DNA of 64,000 nucleotides from the NCBI RefSeq assembly GCF_001426905.1, contig NZ_LMFQ01000002.1, positions 124,526-188,525 of the forward strand. Reading direction: 5' to 3'. Both the position numbers and the translations under genes were made by a program. Below the pieces are notes generated by a model. That model did no database searches. It was given only the letters and a program-made list of their open reading frames with translations, and had not been told where the DNA came from. Origin of the DNA: Caulobacter sp. Root1455. GTDB taxonomy: Bacteria; Pseudomonadota; Alphaproteobacteria; Caulobacterales; Caulobacteraceae. Numbering within the stretch: the first letter of the stretch is position 1; every line of letters begins with the position of its first letter. Shown here in pieces: positions 7,189-15,123 of this stretch.

Positions 7189-7776
7189 ATGGGCACTGAA
7201 CGCCCACCCACGGGCCACGACGTCGAGCTGGCCGCCCTGGCGGCGGCCGGCGACCGGCGGGCCTTCGGCGAGCTGGTGCGCCGTCACGGCTCGGCCGTGC
7301 GGGGCCTGCTGCGCCGGCTGGGGGCCGATCCGGCCACGGCCGACGACGTCGCCCAGGACGCGTTCCTGGTCGGCTACGAGCAGATCGCCGACTATCGCGG
7401 GGAGGGGGCCTTCGCGGGCTGGATCAAGAAGATCGCCGCGCGGCTCTATCTGAGGAAGGTCAAGCGGGAGGCGCGTTTCGTGCTGGCCGAGGCCCCCGAG
7501 GACGAGGCCCCGATCGGATCGGACGGTTCCGCCGCGCGCGCCGATCGCCTCGATCTGGACGAAGCGCTCAAGTCTCTGTCCAAGGCCGAGCGCCTGTGCG
7601 TTTCGCTTTGCTACGGGGCCGATTGGTCGCACGCCGAGGCGGCCGAGGTCTTGAACATTCCGCTGGGGACGGTCAAATCCCATGTCAAACGTGGTCTGGA
7701 TAAACTCAGAGCCCGGATGGCCCCGCCGTCCGAAAGCGCACCGAACGACTCCGCGAGGAGAGAGCACCGTGGCTGA
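7189..7776 (+). CDS. ECF-type RNA polymerase sigma factor, module 2
   Basis: This 195-residue ECF factor has region 2 in AFGELVRRHGSAVRGLLRRLG, TADDVAQDAFLVGYEQI and FAGWIKKIAARLYL, and region 4 in SLSKAERLCVSLCYGADWSHAEAAEVLNIPLGTVKSHVKRGLDKL. The ATG at 7189 was chosen because GAAGAGGGG stands 9-10 bases upstream; an earlier in-frame start would run into the previous gene. It is longer than the module 1 factor because of an acidic linker (PEDEAPIGSDGS). Its last 8 bases overlap the next gene. Confidence 0.92.
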   Translation: MGTERPPTGHDVELAALAAAGDRRAFGELVRRHGSAVRGLLRRLGADPATADDVAQDAFLVGYEQIADYRGEGAFAGWIKKIAARLYLRKVKREARFVLAEAPEDEAPIGSDGSAARADRLDLDEALKSLSKAERLCVSLCYGADWSHAEAAEVLNIPLGTVKSHVKRGLDKLRARMAPPSESAPNDSARREHRG

Positions 7777-8146
7777 CCTGGATTTCGAAACCCAACTCTC
7801 GCGGCTCTACGGCCAGGCTCCGGTGTTCCGCGACGCCGAACTGTTCGCGCAGCAGGTGACCGACAAGCTGGATCGGGGCTGGGCGCTGCGTCGCGTGCTG
7901 ATCGGCGCCACCGGCGTCGTGGCCGGGGTGGCGGCCGCCGCTCAGCTGGTCGGCGCGCGCTTCTCCACCGAGTTCTCGCAGATGTCCCAGGAAGGCGCGC
8001 AACAGCTGGATCTGGGCCTGGACAAGCTGACCCATCGCTACGACCAGCTGTTCGTTCTGGGCGGTTCGGAAACCGTGTGGCTGGCGGTCGCCCTGGCCGG
8101 ACTGGCCCTGGCCTTCGCCGTCACCCGGCTGATGGACGAGGTCTAA
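7769..8146 (+). CDS. small membrane protein, putative anti-sigma factor, module 2
   Basis: This 125-residue protein has a cytoplasmic N-terminus (F-E-T-Q-L-S-R-L-Y, F-R-D-A-E-L-F-A-Q-Q-V-T-D-K-L) followed by two membrane helices (about 46-66 and 98-119). The GTG at 7769 has GAGGAGAGAG upstream. It overlaps the ECF gene by 8 bases. No zinc-binding HxxxCxxC motif is present. The same layout in module 1 suggests a shared anti-sigma or co-sensor role, which is inferred. Confidence 0.62.
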   Translation: MADLDFETQLSRLYGQAPVFRDAELFAQQVTDKLDRGWALRRVLIGATGVVAGVAAAAQLVGARFSTEFSQMSQEGAQQLDLGLDKLTHRYDQLFVLGGSETVWLAVALAGLALAFAVTRLMDEV

Positions 8147-8231
8147 CGCGAGGCGGTCTGGATCACGTTTTCAATGATCATGTTGCGGCGCCGAACAATC
8201 TGGCGGAAAACGGCACGCGTTTTTCGCTGGA

Positions 8232-9068
8232 GTGCTCGCCCTGTCCGCCCATCGTGAAGAAAAGGTCCGTCGCCTGGCGGCCCCCGACATCGCCGCGCGC
8301 AAGGGCGGCGAACCCCTTGTCTGCCTGACGGCCTACACCACGCCGATCGCCGCCGCGCTGGACGAGTCGTGCGACCTGCTGCTGGTCGGCGACTCGCTGG
8401 GCATGGTCGTGCACGGCCTGCCCAACACCGTGGGCGTGACGATGGAGATGATGATCCTGCACGGCCAGGCGGTGATGCGCGGCTCGCGCAAGGCCATGGT
8501 CGTGGTCGACATGCCGTTCGGTTCTTACGAAGGCGCGCCGGAAGAGGCCTACGCCAACGCCGTGCGGATCATGAAGGAAACCGGCTGCCAGGCCGTGAAG
8601 GTGGAGAGCGGCCCCACCGTACCCGCCACCATCGCCTATCTCGTGCAGCGCGGCATTCCGGTGATGGGCCACATCGGTCTGCGGCCGCAGGCGGTGCTGG
8701 TCGACGGCGGTTTCAAGGCCAAGGGCAAGGACGAGGCCGGCCGGCAGAAGGTGCTGGAGGAAGCCCGCGCCACCGCCGAGGCCGGGGCCTTCGCCGTGGT
8801 GGTCGAGGGCGTGGCCGAGGGTCTCGCCCGCGAAGTGACCGCCGCCATCTCGGTCCCGACGATCGGCATCGGCGCCTCGGCCGGCTGCGACGGCCAGGTG
8901 CTGGTGGTCGACGACATGCTGGGCCTGTTCGACTGGACTCCGAAGTTCGTGCGCCGCTACGCCGATCTGAAGGGCGAGATCGAGCGGGCCGCCGCCGACT
9001 ACGCGCGGGACGTCAAGGCGCGCACCTTCCCCGGCGAGGCCGAGACCTACTACGCGAAGAAGGGCTAG
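8232..9068 (+). CDS. panB: 3-methyl-2-oxobutanoate hydroxymethyltransferase (ketopantoate hydroxymethyltransferase)
   Basis: This 278-residue TIM-barrel enzyme transfers a hydroxymethyl group from methylene-tetrahydrofolate to 2-oxoisovalerate, the first committed step to pantothenate and coenzyme A. Family marks are [23 protein letters not shown] with the metal-binding Asp, [24 protein letters not shown] and [17 protein letters not shown]. Length fits PanB. The start is uncertain: GTG at 8232 is the best start in frame, with CTGGAG close before it. No other pantothenate gene is adjacent. Confidence 0.95.
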   Translation: MLALSAHREEKVRRLAAPDIAARKGGEPLVCLTAYTTPIAAALDESCDLLLVGDSLGMVVHGLPNTVGVTMEMMILHGQAVMRGSRKAMVVVDMPFGSYEGAPEEAYANAVRIMKETGCQAVKVESGPTVPATIAYLVQRGIPVMGHIGLRPQAVLVDGGFKAKGKDEAGRQKVLEEARATAEAGAFAVVVEGVAEGLAREVTAAISVPTIGIGASAGCDGQVLVVDDMLGLFDWTPKFVRRYADLKGEIERAAADYARDVKARTFPGEAETYYAKKG

Positions 9069-9094
9069 CGCACTCGCGCACCGGTTCCGCCCCG

Positions 9095-9121
9095 TTGCGG
9101 CTGGCCCAGACACGCTATAGG
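9095..9121 (+). promoter_or_regulatory. candidate housekeeping promoter for the TPR-bamB pair
   Basis: TTGCGGC (9095-9101), a 12-base spacer and GCTATAGG (9114-9121) resemble the Caulobacter sigma-73 consensus (TTGACG-type -35 and GCTA-type -10 with a short spacer). It lies 113 bases above the chosen GTG at 9234. Confidence 0.45.
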
Positions 9122-9233
9122 TTCGCCGCCTCGGTGTGTTCGCTCACCATGGTTTTCAATTCGCGTGTCGGTCCTGGCGCAAGCCGGTGTCGACGCCCCA
9201 GGGCGTTGTTTCGCCCTTACCGGAGCCTCGTTC

Positions 9234-9992
9234 GTGGTCGATGTGTTTGACGAGGTCGAAGAGCAGCTGCGCTCCGACCGCTACAAGTCCCTCGCGCTGA
9301 AGTCGCTGCCCTGGGTGGGCGCGCTGGCCGCGGTGGCGATTCTGGGCGCGGGCGGCTGGATGGGCTGGACAACCTACCAGCAGAAGCAGACCGACAAGGC
9401 CACTGAAGCCTATCAGGCGGCCCTGACCACCGGCCAGAAGGCGGGCCCGGTCGCGGCGTTCCCCGCGTTCGAGGCGATCTCCAAGACCGGCTCCCCCACC
9501 TACAAGGCCCTGGCCCTGATGCAGATGGGCGGCGTGCGTCTGGAACAGAACAAAACGGCCGAAGCGGTGGCTTATTTTGATCAAGCGGCCAAGCTTTCGT
9601 CCAATCCGGTGCTCGCCGACCTTGCCGGCCTCAATTCCGCCTTGGCGCTCCTCGACACGGCTCCTTACAAGGAAGTCGAGGCGAGGCTGACCCCGTTGAT
9701 GGGCGAGAAGAGTCCTTATCGCGTGCAGGCGAAGGAAGCGCTGGCCTTCGCCAAGCTGCGGGCCGGCGATCTTGCCGGCGCGCGCGGCGATTTCCTCGTG
9801 CTGTCCAGCTCGCTCGACAACTCCTCGGATGAAATCCGCGAGCGGGCCCGGGGCGCCATGGCCATGATCGATTCAGGCTCCGCCAAGGACCTGCCGGCCG
9901 TGGTCAAGGCCGCCATGGCCTTGCCGCCTCCCGCCGCCTTGGCGCTTCCCCCCGGCGTGCAAGCCGACGTCGCCCCCAACACCGCCCAATGA
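9234..9992 (+). CDS. YfgM-like tetratricopeptide repeat membrane protein
   Basis: This 252-residue protein has a short cytoplasmic N-terminus (DVFDEVEEQLRSDRYKS), one membrane helix (about 24-46), and a periplasmic part with TPR-like helices (YKALALMQMGGVRLEQNKTAEAVAYFDQAAK and later pairs), then a Pro/Ala-rich tail. This is the layout of YfgM, an ancillary SecYEG/PpiD-linked factor that in many bacteria precedes bamB, as here. GTG at 9234 was chosen because GGAG stands 8 bases upstream. Its stop overlaps bamB by 4 bases, so the two are coupled in outer-membrane protein export and assembly. Confidence 0.82.
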   Translation: MVDVFDEVEEQLRSDRYKSLALKSLPWVGALAAVAILGAGGWMGWTTYQQKQTDKATEAYQAALTTGQKAGPVAAFPAFEAISKTGSPTYKALALMQMGGVRLEQNKTAEAVAYFDQAAKLSSNPVLADLAGLNSALALLDTAPYKEVEARLTPLMGEKSPYRVQAKEALAFAKLRAGDLAGARGDFLVLSSSLDNSSDEIRERARGAMAMIDSGSAKDLPAVVKAAMALPPPAALALPPGVQADVAPNTAQ

Positions 9993-11419
9993 GCCGCCGC
10001 CCCATGACGACTAAGCGCTATCTGCTTCTCACCGCGATGATGACCGCCGCGGTGTCGGTGGCCGGTTGTTCGACGGTTTCCAAGCTCAATCCCTTCGACA
10101 AGAAGGAAGAGAACAAGACCCTGGCCACTCAGGGACAGCGGATTTCGGTCATCGCCTTCGACCAGAAGGTCGAGCAGGCCGAAGCGCTGAAGGGCGTGGA
10201 CTTCTTCCTGCCCGAACCGACGGTCCAGGCCGACTGGCCTCTGCCGGGCGGCAACGCCGAGCAGTCGGTCGAGCACGTGGCCGCCGCCGCCAACTTCGAC
10301 ATCGCCTGGCGCAAGGGCTTCGGCCAGAAGGCCAACCGCCGGTATCACGTCACCGCGCCGCCCGTGGCCGCCGACGGCAAGATCTTCGTGATGGACGGCG
10401 AAGCCACCGTGAGCGCCATTGACGCCCGCAGCGGTTCCACGCTCTGGCGCAAGGATCTGCGTCCCGCCAAGGCCCCGGGCAAGAAGCACGGCTTCATGGG
10501 CTTGGGCGGCAGCACCGGCGACCGCATCGGCTTTGGCGGCGGCGTCGCCTACGCCAACGGCAAGCTGTATGTCGCGTCGGGCTTCCGTTTCGTGGCCCAG
10601 CTCGACGCCGCGACCGGCGCCGAGACCTGGCGCCAGCAGACCAGCACGCCGGTTCACGCCGCGCCCACCGTCGCCGACGGCCGCGTGTTCGTGATCTCCA
10701 CCGACAACGAGCTGTTGACCTTCAACGCCGCCGACGGCGCGCCGGGCTGGACCTATCAGGCCCTGATCGAGCCTGCCCGCATCCTGGCGGCCAGCAGCCC
10801 CGCCGTCAGCGGCGACACGGTCGTGGCCGGCTTCGCCTCGGGCGAGCTGGTGGCCCTGCGCGCCGCCAACGGCAACGACCTGTGGAGCGAGGCTCTCAGC
10901 CGCGCCAGCCGCACCAACGCCCTGTCGGAAATCCGCGACATCGCCGGTCGTCCGGTGATTTTCAAGGGCGACGTCTTCGCCGTCAGCCACTCGGGGGTCT
11001 TCGCCGCCACCGACCTGCGCACCGGCCAGGCCCGCTGGAGCCTGCCGGTCACCGCCATCACCAGTCCGTGGGCGGCCGGCGACGTGGTCTTCGTGGTCGA
11101 CAAGGCCGGCCAGGTGATCTGCGTGTCGCGCGAGGCCGGTCAGGTCTATTGGATCCGCGACCTGAACAACACCGAGCATCTGAGCAAGAAGCAGAAGAAG
11201 AAGCGCGCCAAGCACCCGGTGGTCTGGTCCACGCCGATCCTGGCGTCGAACCGCCTGATCACCGTGTCGAGCGAAGGCCAGGCCGTGGCGTTGAACCCCA
11301 AGACCGGCGAGACGCTGAAGACCCTGAAGATCGGCCAGCGCACCCTGCTGGGCCCGATCGCCATGGGCGACACGGTCTATGTGGCTACCGACGAGGCCGA
11401 TCTGATCGCCATCCGCTAG
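9989..11419 (+). CDS. bamB: outer membrane protein assembly factor BamB (PQQ-repeat lipoprotein)
   Basis: This 476-residue lipoprotein has a signal peptide ending in a lipobox (VAGC, Cys27). It then has an eight-bladed propeller of PQQ-like repeats, visible as recurring A-x-D-A-x-x-G-x-x-x-W patterns (e.g. SAIDARSGSTLWR, AQLDAATGAETWR, VALNPKTGETL). In the BAM complex it helps BamA fold outer-membrane proteins. A basic insert (SKKQKKKRAKH) near residues 395-405 is unusual within a blade. The start may instead be the ATG at 10004. It follows the YfgM-like gene in a common arrangement. Confidence 0.92.
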   Translation: MSRRPMTTKRYLLLTAMMTAAVSVAGCSTVSKLNPFDKKEENKTLATQGQRISVIAFDQKVEQAEALKGVDFFLPEPTVQADWPLPGGNAEQSVEHVAAAANFDIAWRKGFGQKANRRYHVTAPPVAADGKIFVMDGEATVSAIDARSGSTLWRKDLRPAKAPGKKHGFMGLGGSTGDRIGFGGGVAYANGKLYVASGFRFVAQLDAATGAETWRQQTSTPVHAAPTVADGRVFVISTDNELLTFNAADGAPGWTYQALIEPARILAASSPAVSGDTVVAGFASGELVALRAANGNDLWSEALSRASRTNALSEIRDIAGRPVIFKGDVFAVSHSGVFAATDLRTGQARWSLPVTAITSPWAAGDVVFVVDKAGQVICVSREAGQVYWIRDLNNTEHLSKKQKKKRAKHPVVWSTPILASNRLITVSSEGQAVALNPKTGETLKTLKIGQRTLLGPIAMGDTVYVATDEADLIAIR

Positions 11420-11461
11420 GCGCTCCTCCGGCTCGCCCGGACCTATAATCCAAGCAACGCG

Positions 11462-11491
11462 AACCCGGGCTGGTCCTTACCAGTCCGGGTT
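11462..11491 (+). terminator. terminator hairpin after bamB
   Basis: A 12-bp stem with one G-U pair (11462-11473 with 11480-11491, outer arm AACCCGG) and a 6-base loop is followed by TGTCGCTTTTG. It lies 42 bases after the bamB stop. Confidence 0.65.
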
Positions 11492-11521
11492 TGTCGCTTT
11501 TGTCCCCGAAATCGACTAATC
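11491..11521 (+). promoter_or_regulatory. candidate promoter directly before der
   Basis: TTGTCGC (11491-11497) and CTAATC (11516-11521) are spaced like a housekeeping promoter. Transcription would begin near 11528, the base before the der ATG, and no Shine-Dalgarno is present. The mRNA may therefore be leaderless. Confidence 0.4.
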
Positions 11522-11528
11522 TCAGCCC

Positions 11529-13298
11529 ATGCCTTTGAAACTCGCCATCGTCGGCCGCCCCAATGTGGGCAAGTCGACCCTGTTCAACCGTCTGGCCGGC
11601 CGCAAGCTGGCCCTGGTCGACGACCAGCCCGGCGTCACCCGCGACCGCCGCTTCGCCCATGGCCGCCTGGGCGACCTGGACCTGGAGCTGATCGACACCG
11701 CCGGCTTCGAGGACGTCACCGACGAGAGCCTGGAGGCGCGGATGCGCGCCCAGACCGAGCTGGCGATCGAGGAAGCCGACGTCAGCCTGCTGGTGTTCGA
11801 CGCCCGCGAGGGTCTGACGCCGCTGGACAAGATCTTCGCCGAGATCCTGCGCAAGCGGAACAAGCCGGTGCTGGTCGCGGCCAACAAGTCCGAGGGCAAG
11901 GCGGGCGACCACGGCGCGGCCGAGGCCAATGTCCTGGGTCTGGGCGAGCCGATCCAGATCAGCGGCGAGCACGGCGAGGGCATGGCCGAGCTCTACGCGG
12001 CCCTGATCGCCATCGCGCCGGAAGACCTGCAGACCGAACACGACGAGCTGGACGACGACAAGCCGATCAAGATCGCCATCGTCGGCCGCCCCAACGCCGG
12101 CAAGTCGACCCTGATCAACCGTCTGATCGGCGAACAGCGCCTGCTGACCGGTCCCGAGGCCGGCATCACCCGCGACTCCATCTCGGTCGACTGGGACTGG
12201 GGCGGGCGCAAGGTCCGTCTTGTCGACACCGCCGGCCTGCGCAAGAAGGCCAAGGTCAACGAGAAACTGGAGAAGCTGTCGACCGGCGACACCATCCGCT
12301 CGATCACCTTCGCCGAGGTGGTGCTGCTGGTGATGGACGCCACCCATCCGTTCGAGACCCAGGACCTGCAGATCGCCGACCTGGCCGAGCGCGAAGGGCG
12401 CTGCGTCGTCTTCGTGCTGGCCAAGTGGGACCTCGTCGAGGATCCGGGCGCGACCCTGAAGGGCTTCGTCGAGCATGCCGAGCGCATGCTGCCGCAGCTG
12501 CGCGGCACGCCCGTGGTGGCGCTGTCGGGCGAGACCGGCAAGGGCGTCGAGCGCCTGATGCCGGCCGTGCTCAAGAGCCACAAGGACTGGTCGACCAAGG
12601 TCAAGACCCGCGACCTGAACGACTGGCTGCAGATGGCCATGCAGCGCCACCCGCCGCCCAGCGTCGGGGGCAAGCGCATCAAGCCCAAGTACATGGCCCA
12701 GACCAAGGCCCGTCCGCCGACCTTCGTGCTGTTCTCCAGCCGCGCCGACCAGATGCCCGAGCAGTATCGGCGCTACCTGATCAATTCCTTGCGCGAAAGC
12801 TTCGACCTGCCGGGCGTGCCGCTGCGCATCACCCTGAAGTCGGGCGCCAACCCCTATGCCGACGGCGAGGCCAAGGGCCACTCGGGCAAGGGCAAGCGGG
12901 AGTTCGAACGGCGCGAACGCGAGGCCGAACGCATTCGCGCCTCGCGCAACACCGTCAAGAAGTCGGTGCGCGTGGCCGAAGCCGCCGCCGCGGCCGCCGC
13001 CCAGGCCGCGGGCCTGCCCGTGCCCGCCCCAAGCATCGGCAAGCCTGTGTCCAAGGCGTCCAAGGCGCCCAAGCCGACCGAGACCGCCGCCAACCCAGCC
13101 GCCGAGCCCGGCAAGGGCGCGGTCAAGTCGGTCAAGAAGCAGGGCCCCAGGGCCCAGAAGAAGTCGGCCACCCCCAGCTACAAGGTCGGCTTCAAGGCAG
13201 CCGGCGGCAAGGCGGCCGGCTCCAAGAGCGCGCCGCGTCGCCCCGTGGCCGGGGCCCGCACGGTTCGCGGCAACAAGGCGCCGCCCAAAGGGCGCTAA
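11529..13298 (+). CDS. der: ribosome biogenesis GTPase Der (EngA)
   Basis: This 589-residue protein has two tandem GTPase domains: G1 GRPNVGKS (residues 8-15) and GRPNAGKS (about 185), G3 DTAGF and DTAGL, and G4 NKSE and KWD. A KH-like domain follows (LNDWLQMAMQRHPPP). It is needed for maturation of the 50S subunit. Der is usually 430-490 residues. Here a tail of about 137 residues from residue 453 is rich in Lys, Ala and Pro (KREFERRERE, then an Ala-rich run) and probably disordered; it may bind rRNA. NKSE in the first domain replaces the usual NKxD. It converges on the next gene with an 11-base gap. Confidence 0.96.
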   Translation: MPLKLAIVGRPNVGKSTLFNRLAGRKLALVDDQPGVTRDRRFAHGRLGDLDLELIDTAGFEDVTDESLEARMRAQTELAIEEADVSLLVFDAREGLTPLDKIFAEILRKRNKPVLVAANKSEGKAGDHGAAEANVLGLGEPIQISGEHGEGMAELYAALIAIAPEDLQTEHDELDDDKPIKIAIVGRPNAGKSTLINRLIGEQRLLTGPEAGITRDSISVDWDWGGRKVRLVDTAGLRKKAKVNEKLEKLSTGDTIRSITFAEVVLLVMDATHPFETQDLQIADLAEREGRCVVFVLAKWDLVEDPGATLKGFVEHAERMLPQLRGTPVVALSGETGKGVERLMPAVLKSHKDWSTKVKTRDLNDWLQMAMQRHPPPSVGGKRIKPKYMAQTKARPPTFVLFSSRADQMPEQYRRYLINSLRESFDLPGVPLRITLKSGANPYADGEAKGHSGKGKREFERREREAERIRASRNTVKKSVRVAEAAAAAAAQAAGLPVPAPSIGKPVSKASKAPKPTETAANPAAEPGKGAVKSVKKQGPRAQKKSATPSYKVGFKAAGGKAAGSKSAPRRPVAGARTVRGNKAPPKGR

Positions 13299-13309
13299 GG
13301 GCGGGGGCG

Positions 13310-14239
13310 CTAAAGGCCTCTGAGCCGGTTGTGCATGGCGGTGGCGGCGATCGCCGCCTCGCCCTGGGCCGTGGTGATCTGGTTGAGGCCGCGCACCATG
13401 TCGCCGGCGGCGTAGAGGCCGGGGATCGATGTCTGCTGGTGATCGTCGACCACCAGCCGGCCCTGATCGTCGTGACGCGCGCCGGCCGCCAGGGCCAGGC
13501 CTGTCCGCGGCGTCACGCCCAGAGCGCTGTAGAGCGCGTCGAACTCCACGCGCCCCGCCCCGGAAAAGCAGAGCGCCCGAGGGCGGGCGGGCTGAAGTTC
13601 GACGTCCTCGATGGGCGCCTCGATGACCGCCACGCCGGCCTGGGCCAGCAGGGCCCGTTCCTCGGCGGGCAAAGCATCGGGCGCGGCGATGTGGATCAGG
13701 GTCAGCCGGTCGGCATAGGTGCGCAGGAACAGGGCCTCGCGCGCGCCCAGCGCCCCGTTGCCGATCACGCCGACCCGCTGGCCCGTGACTTCGAACCCGT
13801 CGCAGATCGGGCAGATCCGGAGCAGGGTCCTGCGCACGGCTTCATCGACCTCGGGCAGATCCGGGGCGTTGTCCTCGACCCCGCAGGCCAACAGGACGGT
13901 CGCGGCGCGCAAGACGTCGTCGCCGATCTCGAGGGTGAAACCCTCGTCCGTGATGGACAGAGCACGAACCATGCCCGCCTGAATCCGCGCGCCGTAGCGC
14001 AGGGCGTGCTCCCTCTGGAGGTCCAGCAGCGTCGCGCCGGCCACGCCATCGGGAAAGCCCGGATGGTTGTGGGTTGTCGGGATCCAGGCGGCGCGGCTGT
14101 CGCCGCCGTCGGCGACCAGCACCCGCCGCCGGAAGCGTCCCATGTAGAGCGCGGCGGTCAGGCCCGCGGGGCCCGCGCCGACGATAATCGCATCCAGGCG
14201 TTCGCGGTTCAGCGCGGGGGCGAGCGGGTTTGGCGTCAT
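13310..14239 (-). CDS. thioredoxin-reductase-like FAD/NAD(P) oxidoreductase
   Basis: This 309-residue flavoprotein has an N-terminal FAD-binding GAGPAGL (21-27), a redox dithiol in CPICDGFE (Cys143, Cys146), an NAD(P)-binding VGVIGNGALGAREA, and a C-terminal FAD motif in GLYAAGDM. The layout is that of TrxB. However, the CPIC centre and the divergent N-terminal region (GDSRAAWIPTTHNHPGFP) suggest the subgroup of TrxB-like proteins with unknown partners rather than the housekeeping enzyme. No thioredoxin gene is nearby. It is cytoplasmic. The oxidoreductase call is firm; the substrate is open. Confidence 0.85.
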   Translation of the reverse strand: MTPNPLAPALNRERLDAIIVGAGPAGLTAALYMGRFRRRVLVADGGDSRAAWIPTTHNHPGFPDGVAGATLLDLQREHALRYGARIQAGMVRALSITDEGFTLEIGDDVLRAATVLLACGVEDNAPDLPEVDEAVRRTLLRICPICDGFEVTGQRVGVIGNGALGAREALFLRTYADRLTLIHIAAPDALPAEERALLAQAGVAVIEAPIEDVELQPARPRALCFSGAGRVEFDALYSALGVTPRTGLALAAGARHDDQGRLVVDDHQQTSIPGLYAAGDMVRGLNQITTAQGEAAIAATAMHNRLRGL

Positions 14240-14322
14240 GGGATCTCCGACGCCGATAGACGCGCCAGCCCGGCAAGGGTTGCGTGCGCCGGCCCGAAAC
14301 GCACCCCGCCGCGTCGCCGTGA

Positions 14323-15075
14323 TCAGCCGAGGCTGGCCGATTCCTGGCCGCGGTCCTTGAACTTGACGACGCCCTTGGGCGGCACGCGGTCGGGGCGGGC
14401 CAAGTCGACGATCAGCGGCACGATGGTGTCGGGCGCCGGCACGGTCTGCGGGTCCTCGCCCGGGAAGGCCCCGGCCCGCATGCGGGTGCGCATGGCCCCC
14501 GGATCGACGCAGACGGCGCGCACCGTGGTGCTCTCCATCTCGTCGTCATAGCAGGCGACGATGGCCTCGAGCCCGGCCTTGGAGGCCGCGTAGCCGCCCC
14601 AGAAGGCGCGATGGGTCTTGGCGACGCTGCTGGTCAGGAAGATGGCCCGACCGGCCTCGGCGCGGCGCAGCAGGGGGTCCATGGACCGAATCAGCCGCCA
14701 GTTGGCCGTCAGGTTGGTGGCCATGATCATGTCCCAGCCCTTGGGGTCCAGGTGGCCCACCGGGGTCAGGGCGCCCAGAACGCCGGCGGCCCCGACCAGG
14801 ATGTCCAGCTTGCCGAACCGCTCGTAGAGGGCCGCACCCAGCTGATCCAGGCCGTCGGCCTCGCGCAGGTCCATCGGGACCAGGGTGGCGTGCTCGCCCG
14901 TCGCGGTGAAGATCGCGTCGTCCAGGGCCTCCAGGGCCCCTTGGGTGCGGCCCAGGGCGATGACGTGGGCGCCGGCCTGGGCCAGGCCCAGGGCGATGGC
15001 CTCGCCGATGCCGCGGGTGGCGCCGGTGACGAGGGCGATGCGGCCGGCCAGCGGCTTTTCGGAGTCGGAAGTCAT
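14323..15075 (-). CDS. SDR-family NAD(P)-dependent oxidoreductase
   Basis: This 250-residue short-chain dehydrogenase has TGATRGIGEA for cofactor binding, a GAAG motif (VGAAGVLGAL), a catalytic Ser in FLTSSVAKT, and YAASKAG with catalytic Tyr and Lys. PGAMRTRMRAGAFPGEDP and a C-terminal EN-like segment recall YciK-type enzymes. The substrate cannot be named. It lies between the TrxB-like gene and an SBF-type transporter on the same strand. Confidence 0.9.
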   Translation of the reverse strand: MTSDSEKPLAGRIALVTGATRGIGEAIALGLAQAGAHVIALGRTQGALEALDDAIFTATGEHATLVPMDLREADGLDQLGAALYERFGKLDILVGAAGVLGALTPVGHLDPKGWDMIMATNLTANWRLIRSMDPLLRRAEAGRAIFLTSSVAKTHRAFWGGYAASKAGLEAIVACYDDEMESTTVRAVCVDPGAMRTRMRAGAFPGEDPQTVPAPDTIVPLIVDLARPDRVPPKGVVKFKDRGQESASLG

Positions 15076-15123
15076 GGGCGGGTTCTAGTGGCTAAGCGAG
15101 ACGATGGAAACCGCGACGGCTCC

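Noticed and set aside
9716-11215. A 499-codon minus-strand frame
   Set aside because: It is antisense of bamB, which has clear PQQ-like repeats and a lipobox on the plus strand.
12425-14551. A 708-codon plus-strand open frame
   Set aside because: It is a frame-shifted shadow of der and the antisense of the TrxB-like gene; Arg/Gly/Pro-rich with no family motif.
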